Shown here piece by piece: positions 52,449 to 62,210 of a stretch of 64,000 nucleotides of DNA (its first letter is position 1; the number at the start of each line of letters is the position of its first letter). The position numbers and the translations under genes are program-made. The DNA is taken from assembly GCF_000953675.1 (NCBI RefSeq), contig NZ_LN679998.1, positions 1,015,911 through 1,079,910 on the forward strand, in the 5' to 3' direction. The notes beneath the pieces were generated by a model that saw nothing but the letters and a program-made list of their open reading frames with translations, had not been told where the DNA came from and searched no databases. This stretch comes from Paraclostridium sordellii (GTDB taxonomy: Bacteria > Bacillota > Clostridia > Peptostreptococcales > Peptostreptococcaceae).

Positions 52449-53363
52449 ATGAAGCTAGAAGTAAAAGAGCTAAGAAAAAGTTTTTCAGAAAACGAAGTAC
52501 TACATGGCATATCATTTTCAGTTGAAAGTGGCAAGGCACTTGGATTATTAGGAAGAAATGGAGCAGGAAAAACTACAACAATTCGTATATTAATGGATGT
52601 TTTTAAAGCCAATTCAGGTGAAATATTGATAGATGGAAAGAAGTTTAAGCCAAGAGACTATCAAATTGGATACCTACCAGAAGAAAGAGGACTATATCCT
52701 AAAAAGAAAGTTACAGAACAAATAGTTTATTTAGCTCAGCTTAGAGGAATCCCAGCTAAGAAAGCAAAAGAAAGCGCAAAAATATGGCTTCAAAAACTAG
52801 GTATAGAAGAATACGCAAATAGAACATTAGATAGTTTATCAAAAGGAAATCAGCAAAAAGTTCAACTAGCACAAACCCTAGTATGTGACCCAGAAATAGT
52901 TATACTTGATGAGCCATTTAGTGGCTTAGACCCAGTAAATGCGCAAATACTTAAAGATACTGTTAGAGAATTAATAAGTAAAGAAAAAATAGTTATATTC
53001 TCTAGTCATCAAATGAGTTATGTCGAAGAATTTTGTGAAGAAATCGCTATAATAAATAAAGGTGAGATTGTATTAAGTGGAAATCTTAGAGAAATAAAAA
53101 AAGAATTCGGTAACAATAGATTAATATTAAGTGCAAATAACTTGTCACTAAATGATTTAGAATCTATATGCAAAGAGAAGTTTAACGATTTAGTAATTGT
53201 AAATGAGATTAAAAAAGATTATTTAGTATTAGAGTTACTTAACAGTACAACTAAAAATCAATTCTTAGAAAATATACTAAAAGAAAATATAGACATAGAA
53301 AAATTTGCTGTATATGAACCAGACTTAACAGATATATTTGTAAAGAAAGTAGGTAAAGAATAA
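52449..53363 (+). CDS. ABC transporter ATP-binding protein (NatA-like)
   Basis: 304 aa. Walker A GRNGAGKTT, signature LSKGNQQKV, Walker B IVILDEPFSGLD, H-loop SSHQMSYVEE, and a C-terminal DUF4162-like extension (FAVYEPDLTDIFVKKVGKE). The LSKGNQQK signature is typical of NatA/YhaQ-type sodium or drug extrusion ATPases. Its stop overlaps the start of the permease gene. GGGGGA SD. Confidence 0.9.
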   Translation: MKLEVKELRKSFSENEVLHGISFSVESGKALGLLGRNGAGKTTTIRILMDVFKANSGEILIDGKKFKPRDYQIGYLPEERGLYPKKKVTEQIVYLAQLRGIPAKKAKESAKIWLQKLGIEEYANRTLDSLSKGNQQKVQLAQTLVCDPEIVILDEPFSGLDPVNAQILKDTVRELISKEKIVIFSSHQMSYVEEFCEEIAIINKGEIVLSGNLREIKKEFGNNRLILSANNLSLNDLESICKEKFNDLVIVNEIKKDYLVLELLNSTTKNQFLENILKENIDIEKFAVYEPDLTDIFVKKVGKE

Positions 53364-54610
53364 TGAAGCAATTTCTTACTGTATTAAAATTTGAACTTAG
53401 CAATTATTTTCAAAAGAAATCTTTTATAATAAGTACTGTAATAATTGCAGCAGCAATTGTAATAGGTCTATCCCTACCTAACTTTATAGATATGTCATCT
53501 ATATTACCAGTAGGAGATAAAGCTAAATCAGAAAAGTCTGTAGATGAAGATAAAACTAACTTTGCAATATATGATAAAAATAATGTTATTCCTGATAAAA
53601 AAGAGTTAAATACTTATTTTAAAAACTCAAATTGGAAAGTTGTAAAAAACCAAGATGAATTAGATAAGTTAGTAAAAAATAAAGATGTAGAAGCAGGATT
53701 TAATGTAAAAAGTTTAACTGAGTATGATTATGTTGTTCAAAATACTAAGTTTAATGATGAAAATAAATACATATTTGATGAACTTTTGAAAAAAGAATAT
53801 AGAGAAAATAAAATCACTAGTGAAGGAATAGATTTTAATAAGGTTGATTCAATTTATAACACTCAAGTGGTTTCAAATGTTGAAATATTAGGTAAAGACA
53901 GTGCTAATAATTACTTTTACGCATATATGTTAATTTTCATTATATATATGATGATAATAATGTATGGCCAATTAATTGCCATGGGTATAACTGCAGAAAA
54001 AAGTAATAGAGCAATAGAGGTATTAGTAACAAGTACAAATACAAATAATTTAATATTTGGTAAAGTCATTGCAGGTGCTATAGCAAGTATAGTGCAAGTT
54101 GGAGTAATAATGTCATCAGCGCTTATTGCATATAAGGTAAATAGTGACGTTTGGAATGGAATCCTAGATAATGTATTTAAAATACCTACAGAATTAATAG
54201 TTACATTTGCTATATTTGGAATATTAGGTTATTTATTCTATTCATTTATATTTGGAGCATTAGGAGCTTTAGTATCAAAGACAGAAGACATAGGCTCAAG
54301 TATTGGACCTATAGTAATGATATTTGTTGTAGTATTTTTTATTAGTATATACGGGTTAAATAATGGAGATAGTACACTAATAAAAGTTTGTTCATATATA
54401 CCATTTTCATCTCCAATGACTATGCTAGTAAGAGTTGCAACAGGTTATGCTACATTAATGGAGTTTATAATATCTGCATTAATACTAATAGCATCAACAG
54501 TATTAGCAGGAATTGGTGGTGCTAAGATATATAGAATGGCTACATTAATGTATGGTAATCCAGTAAAATTAAAAAATGCATTAAAATGGCTTAAGGTAAA
54601 AGGTAATTAA
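53363..54610 (+). CDS. ABC-2 type permease (NatB/YhaP-like)
   Basis: 415 aa. One N-terminal TM helix, a ~150-residue extracytoplasmic domain, then five TM helices (FYAYMLIFIIYMMIIMYGQL, GITAEKSNRAIEVLVTSTNT, IGPIVMIFVVVFFISIYGL). This is the NatB/YhaP layout. Paired and translationally coupled with the upstream ATPase (overlapping by one base). Probably exports sodium ions or a toxic compound. Ends at a terminator. Confidence 0.9.
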   Translation: MKQFLTVLKFELSNYFQKKSFIISTVIIAAAIVIGLSLPNFIDMSSILPVGDKAKSEKSVDEDKTNFAIYDKNNVIPDKKELNTYFKNSNWKVVKNQDELDKLVKNKDVEAGFNVKSLTEYDYVVQNTKFNDENKYIFDELLKKEYRENKITSEGIDFNKVDSIYNTQVVSNVEILGKDSANNYFYAYMLIFIIYMMIIMYGQLIAMGITAEKSNRAIEVLVTSTNTNNLIFGKVIAGAIASIVQVGVIMSSALIAYKVNSDVWNGILDNVFKIPTELIVTFAIFGILGYLFYSFIFGALGALVSKTEDIGSSIGPIVMIFVVVFFISIYGLNNGDSTLIKVCSYIPFSSPMTMLVRVATGYATLMEFIISALILIASTVLAGIGGAKIYRMATLMYGNPVKLKNALKWLKVKGN

Positions 54611-54631
54611 AAAAACTTTTTAATATATAAA

Positions 54632-54668
54632 GTTAAAGGCTCTAGCAGTTTATACTAGAGCCTTTTTA
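54632..54668 (+). terminator. Intrinsic terminator
   Basis: TTAAAGGCTCTAG-CAGTTTATA-CTAGAGCCTTTTTAAA. Confidence 0.9.
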
Positions 54669-54802
54669 AATCCAAATTTATTTTATTATAAAAATATTGA
54701 AGACCTTAGATATAACTTGTTAATATGTTGTTTAATTCCAAGATTTAAGGTATATACTACAATTATTAAAATAAAGTAAAAATAAGAAATTAGGTGATTT
54801 AA

Positions 54803-55315
54803 ATGATATACATATACAATTGTTATGGAGGTACTCACTCATCTATTTTAGCAATGGCTTATCATTTAGAAATGTTAGATGAAACTCGAGAACCGACTAA
54901 GGATGAAATACTTAATTTACCTAACTTTAATAAGTTAGTATATGGAAATCGTGGAGAACTTTTTTATCATGGAAAAGATAAAGATGGAAACGAAGTATAT
55001 ACTATAGGAAGAGGTCGTTCAAAGGTATTAATTCCAGGATTATATAACTTAGCTTCTATGCTTCATAAACAAAAGGTATTAGATGAAAAAATTATATTTT
55101 CAAATACATCCCCAACTGTTCCATTACCAATGACATTTGGGGGACTATTTTCTAGGTGGCTAAAAATTGATTTTATAGGAGTACCTTTACTTGTAAAAGG
55201 AGCAAAAAAATCATATAAAGATATTATAAAACTTGTAAATCACACAAAGAAGGTAGCAAAGGAAGATACATCAGGGGTTATTATTTTAGATAACAAGGAA
55301 TTTAAGAAAAAATAA
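54803..55315 (+). CDS. DUF3189 family protein
   Basis: 170 aa. Opens MIYIYNCYGGTHSSILAMAY, the family signature, and continues with DEILNLPNFNKLVYGNRGEL and FSRWLKIDFIGVPLL. DUF3189 is common in spore-forming Firmicutes and its function is unknown. The Cys-Tyr-Gly-Gly-Thr-His turn looks like a possible active site. AGGTG SD. Ends at a terminator facing the YvrJ gene. Confidence 0.85.
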   Translation: MIYIYNCYGGTHSSILAMAYHLEMLDETREPTKDEILNLPNFNKLVYGNRGELFYHGKDKDGNEVYTIGRGRSKVLIPGLYNLASMLHKQKVLDEKIIFSNTSPTVPLPMTFGGLFSRWLKIDFIGVPLLVKGAKKSYKDIIKLVNHTKKVAKEDTSGVIILDNKEFKKK

Positions 55316-55326
55316 TTAATTAAAAC

Positions 55327-55361
55327 ATAAAAAAAGACAGGTTACTAAAGCCTGTCTTTTT
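55327..55361. terminator. Bidirectional terminator
   Basis: AAAAAAAGACAGG-TTACTAAAG-CCTGTCTTTTTT between DUF3189 and the YvrJ gene. Confidence 0.85.
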
Positions 55362-55513
55362 TACTTAAACTTCATAATATTAATATTTTTACTAAGTTCA
55401 TTAATACTATCAGATAAAGTCTGAAGCTTTCCCTCTATACGAATTAGTAAATACATACTAAGCGCAATAGGAAAACCAACAGAAGCAATAAGTGTTTGAA
55501 TTTCCGAATTCAT
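55361..55513 (-). CDS. YvrJ family small membrane protein
   Basis: 50 aa. One TM helix (LIASVGFPIALSMYLLIRIE) followed by a short amphipathic helix (GKLQTLSDSINELSKNINIM). The VGFPIA motif and length are those of YvrJ proteins, which look holin-like. GGGAGGT SD before the ATG. In clostridia it usually follows DUF1659 and DUF2922 genes, as here on the same strand. Confidence 0.85.
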   Translation of the reverse strand: MNSEIQTLIASVGFPIALSMYLLIRIEGKLQTLSDSINELSKNINIMKFK

Positions 55514-55572
55514 AAAAATACCTCCCTCATCATAATCTCCAAAAAAAGTAGTAAAGAATAAGGCAAAGGGAA

Positions 55573-55648
55573 AGGAGTTAGAGATTGTTGAAGAAACACT
55601 TAAAGACCGCCCTTTGGTCTTTGTGTGAATGAAACAACTCTAACTCCT
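55573..55648. repeat. Long hairpin between DUF2922 and YvrJ genes
   Basis: Outer arms GGAGTTAGAG / CTCTAACTCC, a middle TTGTT / AACAA stem and an inner CACTTAAAGACC / GGTCTTTGTGTG stem. The outer 18 nt (GGAGTTAGAGATTGTTGA) recur in the terminator at 58973-59011. Neither side has a good U-tract, so it may be an RNA processing or stability element. Confidence 0.65.
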
Positions 55649-55676
55649 TATCCCGAAGCCAACCATATCCTACTTA

Positions 55677-55904
55677 CTACACAACTAAATCAAACTCAGT
55701 AGTATCTGTCACAACTACCTTAGCTTCAACAGTTTCTACTATATCAGCTCCATTAGGAACAAATATATTCTTCTCAACTATCATGTCCATAACCTTTTTT
55801 ATCTCAGCTTCAGTTACATCTTCTCTAGGATCATCAACTGATATAGAAACAACTCTTCCCAAAGTATTCTTAAAAGACATTACCAACCTCTTTGTAGTTT
55901 CCAT
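55677..55904 (-). CDS. DUF2922 family protein
   Basis: 75 aa: METTKRLVMSFKNTLGRVVS, then VDDPREDVTEAEIKKVMDMI and a closing VEAKVVVTDTTEFDLVV. Full family length. AGGAGGT SD before ATG 55904 on the minus strand (the frame could open six codons earlier, within the SD). Function unknown; genetically tied to DUF1659 and YvrJ genes. Confidence 0.85.
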   Translation of the reverse strand: METTKRLVMSFKNTLGRVVSISVDDPREDVTEAEIKKVMDMIVEKNIFVPNGADIVETVEAKVVVTDTTEFDLVV

Positions 55905-55939
55905 TAAAATACCTCCTTTCAAATAAATTTATTAGATAA

Positions 55940-56158
55940 CTAATTCAAGATAGTATTATCTTGCTTATTTATCTCAAGTTCATCGTGAACTTGTAGGGAT
56001 ATAATAGCTCTTGCAACATCTAATGTATCTTGAGCCTGTGCATCTGGTTTTAAGTTAGAATAAGTTTTAGATTTTACAATAGTTCTACCATTATCATTAA
56101 GTCCACAATCTAGCTTTATCTTTAAAGCAGATGGATTTTTAGTTTCACTAACAGCCAT
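55940..56158 (-). CDS. DUF1659 family protein
   Basis: 72 aa, first gene of the leftward DUF1659-DUF2922-YvrJ group. Contains LKIKLDCGLNDNGRTIVKSK, TYSNLKPDAQAQDTLDVARA and a short Leu-rich end. Full family length. AAAGGAGGTG SD before ATG 56158. Function unknown; conserved clustering suggests that the three products work together. Confidence 0.85.
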   Translation of the reverse strand: MAVSETKNPSALKIKLDCGLNDNGRTIVKSKTYSNLKPDAQAQDTLDVARAIISLQVHDELEINKQDNTILN

Positions 56159-56390
56159 GTGTTTCACCTCCTTTTGTATTGTTAAGATAATTATAGGGGG
56201 AAGGTATTTAAGCCATCAAAGAAAGTATTTGAAAAAAATATTTGAAAGAATAATTTGAAATAAAGGCATGTTTCAGGTTGAATCATAATATTATTGTGAT
56301 AATTTGGGTAAAAAGAATAAAATAGTAAAAAATATTTGATAAAAAGGATATAAAAAAATTTATAAGTTTAAAATAATGGAGGTGATACAG

Positions 56391-56957
56391 ATGTCTCAAA
56401 TGACTAAAAAATCATTTGCTGCATCTTTGAAAAAAATGCTAGCACAAAAAACATTAGAAAAAATAAAAGTAATAGATATAACAGAAGATTGTGGAGTAAA
56501 TAGACAGACATTTTATTATCATTTCAAGGATATTTACGATTTACTAGATTGGGTTTACACAGACGAAGCAACAAGAGCTTTAGATGGTAAAAAGACATAT
56601 GATACTTGGCAACAAGGATTTGAACATATATTTGACTACATATTAGAAAATAAATCCTTTGTATTAAACACATTCAACTCTGTAAGTAGAGAACATCTAG
56701 AACGTTACTTATACAATGAAGCACAATTACTTCTTATGGGAGTAGTAGAAGAAAAAGCAAAAGATATGGCAGTTAGGGAAAAAGATAAAGAATTCATTGC
56801 AGATTTTTATAAATATGGATTTGTAGGACTTGTCCTTGAATGGATTAAAAAAGGAATGAAAGAAGACCCTAAAGATATTATTAAGAGATTAAATACATTA
56901 ATTTGTGGAAATATAGAAGAGGCTTTAGAGCGATACAGAACAGATAAATGGGATTAG
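56391..56957 (+). CDS. TetR/AcrR family regulator
   Basis: 188 aa. N-terminal HTH (KSFAASLKKMLAQKTLEKIK, VIDITEDCGVNRQTFYYHFK) followed by a TetR_C_8-like ligand domain (WQQGFEHIFDYILENKSFVL, FYKYGFVGLVLEWIKKGMKE), the DhaS-like branch. It precedes the oleate hydratase gene and may regulate it in response to fatty acids (inference from position). GGAGGTGATACAG before ATG 56391; an earlier ATG at 56376 overlaps the SD. Confidence 0.9.
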   Translation: MSQMTKKSFAASLKKMLAQKTLEKIKVIDITEDCGVNRQTFYYHFKDIYDLLDWVYTDEATRALDGKKTYDTWQQGFEHIFDYILENKSFVLNTFNSVSREHLERYLYNEAQLLLMGVVEEKAKDMAVREKDKEFIADFYKYGFVGLVLEWIKKGMKEDPKDIIKRLNTLICGNIEEALERYRTDKWD

Positions 56958-56977
56958 TACAAAAATAAATAAAAGCT

Positions 56978-57014
56978 ATAAACTAGACAAATATTATCAT
57001 TTGTCTAATTTTTT
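56978..57014 (+). terminator. Intrinsic terminator
   Basis: CTAGACAAAT-ATTATC-ATTTGTCTAATTTTTTT after the TetR gene. Confidence 0.8.
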
Positions 57015-57158
57015 TACAGATTTATACATATGCTTAAAATTTTTACAAAACCTTAATATTGTCTATATAATAAAATCTTAAATGGGAATATTATATTAAT
57101 GAACAAACTAATAAAGCTTTTACAATAAATAAGCTTTAAAGTATAGGGGATGACTTAT

Positions 57159-58928
57159 ATGTATTATAGTAATGGGAATTACGAAGCATTTGCACGTCCA
57201 CTAAAACCTGAAGGTGTGGATAGAAAATCAGCATATTTAGTTGGAGCTGGTTTAGCATCTTTAGCTGCTGCATGTTTTTTAGTTCGTGATGGACAAATGA
57301 AAGGTGAACATATTCATATATTAGAAGAAATGGACATAGCAGGTGGAGCTTGTGATGGAATTGATAATCCTGAGAAGGGATTTATCATCCGTGGTGGACG
57401 TGAAATGGAAAATCACTTTGAATGCTTATGGGATTTATTTAGATCAATACCTTCAATAGAAACTGAAGGAATTTCTGTATTAGATGAATTTTATTGGTTA
57501 AATAAAAAAGACCCAAATTATTCTTTAATGAGGGCTACAGTTAACCGTGGAGAAGATGCTCACACAGATAGAAAATTTGGATTAACAGAAAAAGCATCTA
57601 TGGAAATAATTAAATTATTTATGGCAAAAGAAGAAGACTTATATGATAAAACAATTGATGATGTATTTACAAAAGAATTCTATGAATCAAACTTTTGGCT
57701 ATACTGGAGAACTATGTTTGCCTTTGAAGAGTGGCATAGTGCGGTTGAAATGAGAAGATACATCCAAAGATTTATTCATCATATTGGTGGACTTCCTGAT
57801 TTTTCAGCTTTAAAATTTACAAAATATAATCAATATGAATCATTAATTTTACCTATGGTTAAATATCTAGAATCTAATGGCGTTCATTTTCAATATAATA
57901 CAACTGTTACCAATGTAAAATTTGAAATAACAAAAGATAAAAAAGTAGCAAAACAAATTGTTTGCATTAAGGATGGAAAAGAAGAAACTATTGATTTAGT
58001 AGAAGATGACTTAGTATTTATTACAAATGGTAGCTGTACAGAAAATTCATCTTTAGGTGATGATGATCATGCACCAGTTTTAAACACTACTGAAGGTGGT
58101 TGCTGGAGACTTTGGAAAAACATAGCCGCACAAGATCCTTCTTTTGGTAGACCTGATAAATTCTGTACTGATATAAATAAAACTAATTGGGAATCTGCTA
58201 CTATAACTACTTTAGATAATAAGATTCCACCATATATAGAAAAAATATGTAAACGTAACCCATTTAGTGGAAAAGTTGTTACAGGAGGAATTGTTACAGT
58301 TAAAGATTCATCTTGGCTAATGAGCTATACTTTAAACAGACAACCACATTTTAAAGCTCAACCAGATAATGAGCTTGTTGTATGGGTTTATGGATTATTT
58401 ACTGATGTAGATGGAGATTTCATAAAAAAACCAATGAAAGAATGTACAGGATATGAAATTACTCAAGAATGGCTATATCACTTAGGAGTTCCAGTAGATG
58501 AAATTCCTGAGATGGCAAAAAAATCTGCTCATTGTATTCCTTGTATGATGCCATACATTACTTCATTCTTTATGCCAAGAACAGCTGGAGATAGACCAAA
58601 AGTAGTACCAGATAAAGCTGTTAACTTTGCATTTATTGGTCAATTTGCAGATACTGTCCGTGATACTGTATTTACAACAGAGTACTCTGTAAGAACTGCT
58701 ATGGAAGCTGTATATACACTACTTGATGTTGACCGTGGAGTTCCTGAAGTGTTTAATTCTTGTTATGACATTAGGGTGTTACTTGACTCAACTTCTAAGA
58801 TGATGGATGGTAAAAAACTAAAAGAAGTTAAGCTACCATTATTAGATAAAATTAAATTAGATATAATTAAGAAAGAAATTTCAGGAACTGTAATTGAAGA
58901 ATTATTACAAAAATATAACTTAATATAA
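57159..58928 (+). CDS. ohyA: Oleate hydratase (FAD-dependent)
   Basis: 589 aa, full family length. It adds water to cis-9 unsaturated fatty acids, giving 10-hydroxy acids (membrane detoxification). The FAD motif is [16 protein letters not shown] with [20 protein letters not shown]; further family text is [40 protein letters not shown] and [20 protein letters not shown]-like near the end. ATG 57159 is 9 nt after the AGGGG SD; ATG 57150 abuts it. The upstream TetR gene may control it. Confidence 0.95.
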   Translation: MYYSNGNYEAFARPLKPEGVDRKSAYLVGAGLASLAAACFLVRDGQMKGEHIHILEEMDIAGGACDGIDNPEKGFIIRGGREMENHFECLWDLFRSIPSIETEGISVLDEFYWLNKKDPNYSLMRATVNRGEDAHTDRKFGLTEKASMEIIKLFMAKEEDLYDKTIDDVFTKEFYESNFWLYWRTMFAFEEWHSAVEMRRYIQRFIHHIGGLPDFSALKFTKYNQYESLILPMVKYLESNGVHFQYNTTVTNVKFEITKDKKVAKQIVCIKDGKEETIDLVEDDLVFITNGSCTENSSLGDDDHAPVLNTTEGGCWRLWKNIAAQDPSFGRPDKFCTDINKTNWESATITTLDNKIPPYIEKICKRNPFSGKVVTGGIVTVKDSSWLMSYTLNRQPHFKAQPDNELVVWVYGLFTDVDGDFIKKPMKECTGYEITQEWLYHLGVPVDEIPEMAKKSAHCIPCMMPYITSFFMPRTAGDRPKVVPDKAVNFAFIGQFADTVRDTVFTTEYSVRTAMEAVYTLLDVDRGVPEVFNSCYDIRVLLDSTSKMMDGKKLKEVKLPLLDKIKLDIIKKEISGTVIEELLQKYNLI

Positions 58929-58972
58929 GTTGATTACGATTAGAAAATTTATATTAAATTTATAATAAAAAT

Positions 58973-59016
58973 AGGAGTTAGAGATTGTTGATAAAACAAT
59001 TCTAACTCCTATTTTT
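58973..59016 (+). terminator. Terminator after oleate hydratase
   Basis: AGGAGTTAGAG-ATTGTTGATAAAACAAT-TCTAACTCCTATTTTTG. Shares its left arm and the next bases with the hairpin at 55573-55648. Confidence 0.85.
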
Positions 59017-59057
59017 GTATTGTAATTATAGGGGGTAGCGTTTCACGAGGGGGGGGG

Positions 59058-59729
59058 TCAAATTATATAGGTATCTTTAAAACCTTTTGAAATAGCTTCA
59101 TTTTTAATACGAGTAGCATTACTTTTATTCTTAAATGCACCTATACATACTTTATAAAGTTTGGAGTCAATCATATCGTCATCTAATACAATATCTTTTC
59201 CCACAAATGAAAGTAGCGTAGATGCTATTGTATCAGCTACATTTTTTATATAAGAGTCATTAGTACATAAGCTTTCTACTTCTGGGTTAGATATAAAGTC
59301 TATTTCTATAAGTAGTGCGGGCATTTTAGTATTTTTAAGTACTGAGAATTTTTTAGATTCTTTTACCCCACGATTAGGTGTGTTTAGATTAGTTGATAAA
59401 TTTGATGATAGATTTTTAGCTAAATTATATAATTTACTGTTTGAGTCATATACCCAAGTTTCGCTTCCTTTTGCAGTTTTATTTGTAGATGAGTTCATGT
59501 GGATGCTAATAAAGTAGTCGCATGAATTTTTGTTTGCTTTATTGGTTCTGTATTCTAAGGAATAGAATGTGTCTGATTCACGAGTTGTCATTACTTTTTC
59601 TGAGTGTTTTTCAAGTTTGGATTTAACTAGCATACCAATTTTTAATACTGTATTACTTTCTTTTGTGTTATTAGATCCTAAAGCACCAGGATCTTTGCCT
59701 CCATGACCAAAGTCTAAATACCATTTCAT
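59058..59729 (-). CDS. N-acetylmuramoyl-L-alanine amidase (endolysin-like) with SPOR-like end
   Basis: 223 aa. The Amidase_3 domain has zinc ligands in LDFGHGGKDPGALG, the Glu in KESNTVLKIG, and HMNSSTNKTAKGSETWVYDS (His), ending with LLIEIDFISNPEVESL (catalytic Glu). A half-length SPOR-like tail (YKVCIGAFKNKSNATRIKNE) follows. It cleaves the MurNAc-L-Ala bond. The size fits clostridial phage endolysins, but no holin is adjacent. A run of nine G (59056-59064 region) touches the stop codon. AGGAGG SD. Confidence 0.9.
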   Translation of the reverse strand: MKWYLDFGHGGKDPGALGSNNTKESNTVLKIGMLVKSKLEKHSEKVMTTRESDTFYSLEYRTNKANKNSCDYFISIHMNSSTNKTAKGSETWVYDSNSKLYNLAKNLSSNLSTNLNTPNRGVKESKKFSVLKNTKMPALLIEIDFISNPEVESLCTNDSYIKNVADTIASTLLSFVGKDIVLDDDMIDSKLYKVCIGAFKNKSNATRIKNEAISKGFKDTYII

Positions 59730-59897
59730 ATTTTACCTCCTAGGATTTATTGTTTAGGAAATATTATCATAGTAGGTGTGAAGTGGGACAATGTAGTATC
59801 TGAAAAATATAGTAAATATTAAAATATGAAGATCACATTAGTAAGTTTTAATTTAATGATATAATTAAGTTTAGGTAAAATGCATATGAGGAAACAA

Positions 59898-60061
59898 ATG
59901 AAAAATATTAAGGTATAGATATGTGGAGAAGTTTATAAAAAATGTACTGAGTTCTATTTTTATAAGAGGTAGATAGGAGTATTATGAAGAATTTACTAAA
60001 CGCTGTGAGGTTGAGGTGTATACATATGGATTAGCTAAGGACAAAAGAATCATAATACCAA
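59898..60061 (+). pseudogene. Relic of a CGGC-domain gene
   Basis: Begins ATG with MKNIKV, a TAG, then ICGEVYKKCT, matching the start of the CGGC protein at 8044. After a deletion of roughly 60 codons and a frameshift it continues SIFIRGR, a second TAG, EYYEEFTKRCEVEVYTYG, matching that protein's C-terminal part (STCIRGRCSHYEEYAKEFAK). Two nonsense codons, loss of the central cysteines and the deletion make it nonfunctional. The rest of 59730-60272 shows no gene. Confidence 0.8.
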
Positions 60062-60272
60062 TGGAACTTATGTTTACATGCTTGAAGGAAAAAATTATTT
60101 AATACAAATAAGCATAGTAGAATGATGTAAATTTGAAATCATATAGATTTAATATAAGCTTTTATGTTAAATTATATATGTATTAAAAATTACAAGTATA
60201 AAATATATTAAATAAAAATGAATATGAATTAATATAATTAAAAAGTAAATTATGACATAGGAGTGTATAAAA

Positions 60273-62210
60273 ATGGCGAAGAAAGAAGCTAAAACAGATT
60301 TATGGGTTTATAATATATTGAAAGAGGCACAGATTGAATTAGAACCTCAAGGAAGTTCGATTGTTGAGATTAATGATGCATTGAAAAGTGCTTCGAAAAA
60401 TGGAACTGGAAACGTTGGATTTCCAGAATATGTAGGAGTAGTTAAAGATTTTTTAATTGTTATAGAAGATAAAGCTGACTTGTCAAAACATATTAAGCTA
60501 AATGATAAAGGTCTGATTAGTACTGATCAAAATGATATTAAAAATTATGCTGTTAATGGGGCTTTATTTTATGGTAAACATTTAGCAAAGCATACTACAT
60601 ATAAAAAAATAATTGCTTTTGGTATTTCAGGAATCGAAAAAAAACACAAGATTAGCCCAATTTACATTGATGAGACAGAATACTATAGAGAATTACCAGA
60701 AGTGGAGTCTTTTATATCTTTTAATGAACATAATATAGAAGAGTATTACACAAGAGAGATTTTAAAAGAATCTACAGATGAAGAAAAAGAAACTGTAGAG
60801 ATTTTAAAAGATGCTGCAATATTACACGAAGACTTAAGAAATTATGGAAATCTTAAAGATATTGATAAACCATTGATTGTTTCAGGAATTTTGCTGGCAT
60901 TAAGAGAATGTGAATTTAAAAACTTTTCAATAGATGATTTAACAGGTGATACTATTAAAACTGATGGACAAAAAATATATGATGCTATTTGTTCAAATTT
61001 AACAAGATCTAATGTCTCTCCTGATATTAAAAAAGATAAAGTGCTTAGTCAATTTGCAATTATCAAAGATACTAAGGTTTTAAATGAAGTCAATCAAAAG
61101 TTAAATAAAACACCTTTAAAACATTATACAGAGTTTCTAAATGAAAAGATTTATAAAAGTATAAAGTATACAAATTCTTCGGAGGATTACTTGGGAAGAT
61201 TTTATGGAGAATTCATGTCTTATTCAGGTGGAGATGGACAAACACTAGGTATAGTTCTTACACCTAAGCATATTACAGACTTATTTTGTGATCTAGCAGA
61301 AATAAAATCTAATGATGTTGTTTTAGATCCATGCTGTGGAACTAGTGGATTTTTAATAGCAGCTATGCATCATATGTTAAAACAAACAGATAGTGAAATT
61401 GAGAGAAAGAATATTAAGCAAAAGCAACTTCATGGATTTGAATTACAACCGTATATGTTTACCATTGCAACTACAAATATGATTTTAAGAGGGGATGGTA
61501 AAAGTAATCTTATAAATGAAGATTTCTTGAAGCAAGATACAAATAAGTTACAATTAAAGCAATCAACATTGGGAATGATGAATCCTCCTTATTCACAAGG
61601 ATCAAAACAAAATCCCGATTTATATGAACTATCATTTACTGAGCATTTACTTGATTCATTAACGGTAGGAGCAAAGTGTATTGTTATTGTGCCTCAATCA
61701 TCTATGACAGGTAAAACAAAAGAAGAACAAAGTATAAAAGAAAATATATTTAAGAAGCACACGTTAGAAGGTGTTATAACTTTAAATAAAGATACATTTT
61801 ATGGCGTTGGAACAATGCCATGTATCGCTGTATTTACGGCTGGAGAATCGCATCCTGCAAATAAAGAGTCAAAATTCATTGATTTTAGAGATGATGGATA
61901 TAAAGTTAGTCCTCATATAGGATTAATAGAAACAGAGCAAGCAAAAGATAAAAAACAACATTTATTGGACGTTTGGTTTGATAGAATTGAATCAGAAACA
62001 AAGTTTTGTGTTAAAACAACTGTAGAAGCAACTGACGAATGGCTTCATAGTTTTTATTATTTTAATGATGAAATTCCAATAGATGAAGATTTTGAAAAAA
62101 TAATTGGGGACTATTTATCATTTGAATTTTCAATGATAATGCAAAATAGGGAGTATTTATTCCAGGATACAGATAAGCAGAAGGAGAATGAAGAAAATGA
62201 AGTTAAGTAA
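60273..62210 (+). CDS. BcgI-like type IIB restriction-modification A subunit (nuclease + adenine methyltransferase)
   Basis: 645 aa. The N-terminal ~200 residues carry a PD-(D/E)xK-like pattern, PEYVG (Glu52) and FLIVIEDKAD (Glu65, Lys67), typical of restriction nuclease domains. An HsdM-like core follows with SAM motif DPCCGTSGF (from residue 352) and catalytic NPPY (437-440), specifying N6-adenine methylation. Nuclease and methylase in one chain, plus a separate S subunit of about 340 aa, is the BcgI arrangement, which cuts on both sides of its site. A type I HsdM with an odd N-terminus is the alternative. Confidence 0.8.
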   Translation: MAKKEAKTDLWVYNILKEAQIELEPQGSSIVEINDALKSASKNGTGNVGFPEYVGVVKDFLIVIEDKADLSKHIKLNDKGLISTDQNDIKNYAVNGALFYGKHLAKHTTYKKIIAFGISGIEKKHKISPIYIDETEYYRELPEVESFISFNEHNIEEYYTREILKESTDEEKETVEILKDAAILHEDLRNYGNLKDIDKPLIVSGILLALRECEFKNFSIDDLTGDTIKTDGQKIYDAICSNLTRSNVSPDIKKDKVLSQFAIIKDTKVLNEVNQKLNKTPLKHYTEFLNEKIYKSIKYTNSSEDYLGRFYGEFMSYSGGDGQTLGIVLTPKHITDLFCDLAEIKSNDVVLDPCCGTSGFLIAAMHHMLKQTDSEIERKNIKQKQLHGFELQPYMFTIATTNMILRGDGKSNLINEDFLKQDTNKLQLKQSTLGMMNPPYSQGSKQNPDLYELSFTEHLLDSLTVGAKCIVIVPQSSMTGKTKEEQSIKENIFKKHTLEGVITLNKDTFYGVGTMPCIAVFTAGESHPANKESKFIDFRDDGYKVSPHIGLIETEQAKDKKQHLLDVWFDRIESETKFCVKTTVEATDEWLHSFYYFNDEIPIDEDFEKIIGDYLSFEFSMIMQNREYLFQDTDKQKENEENEVK

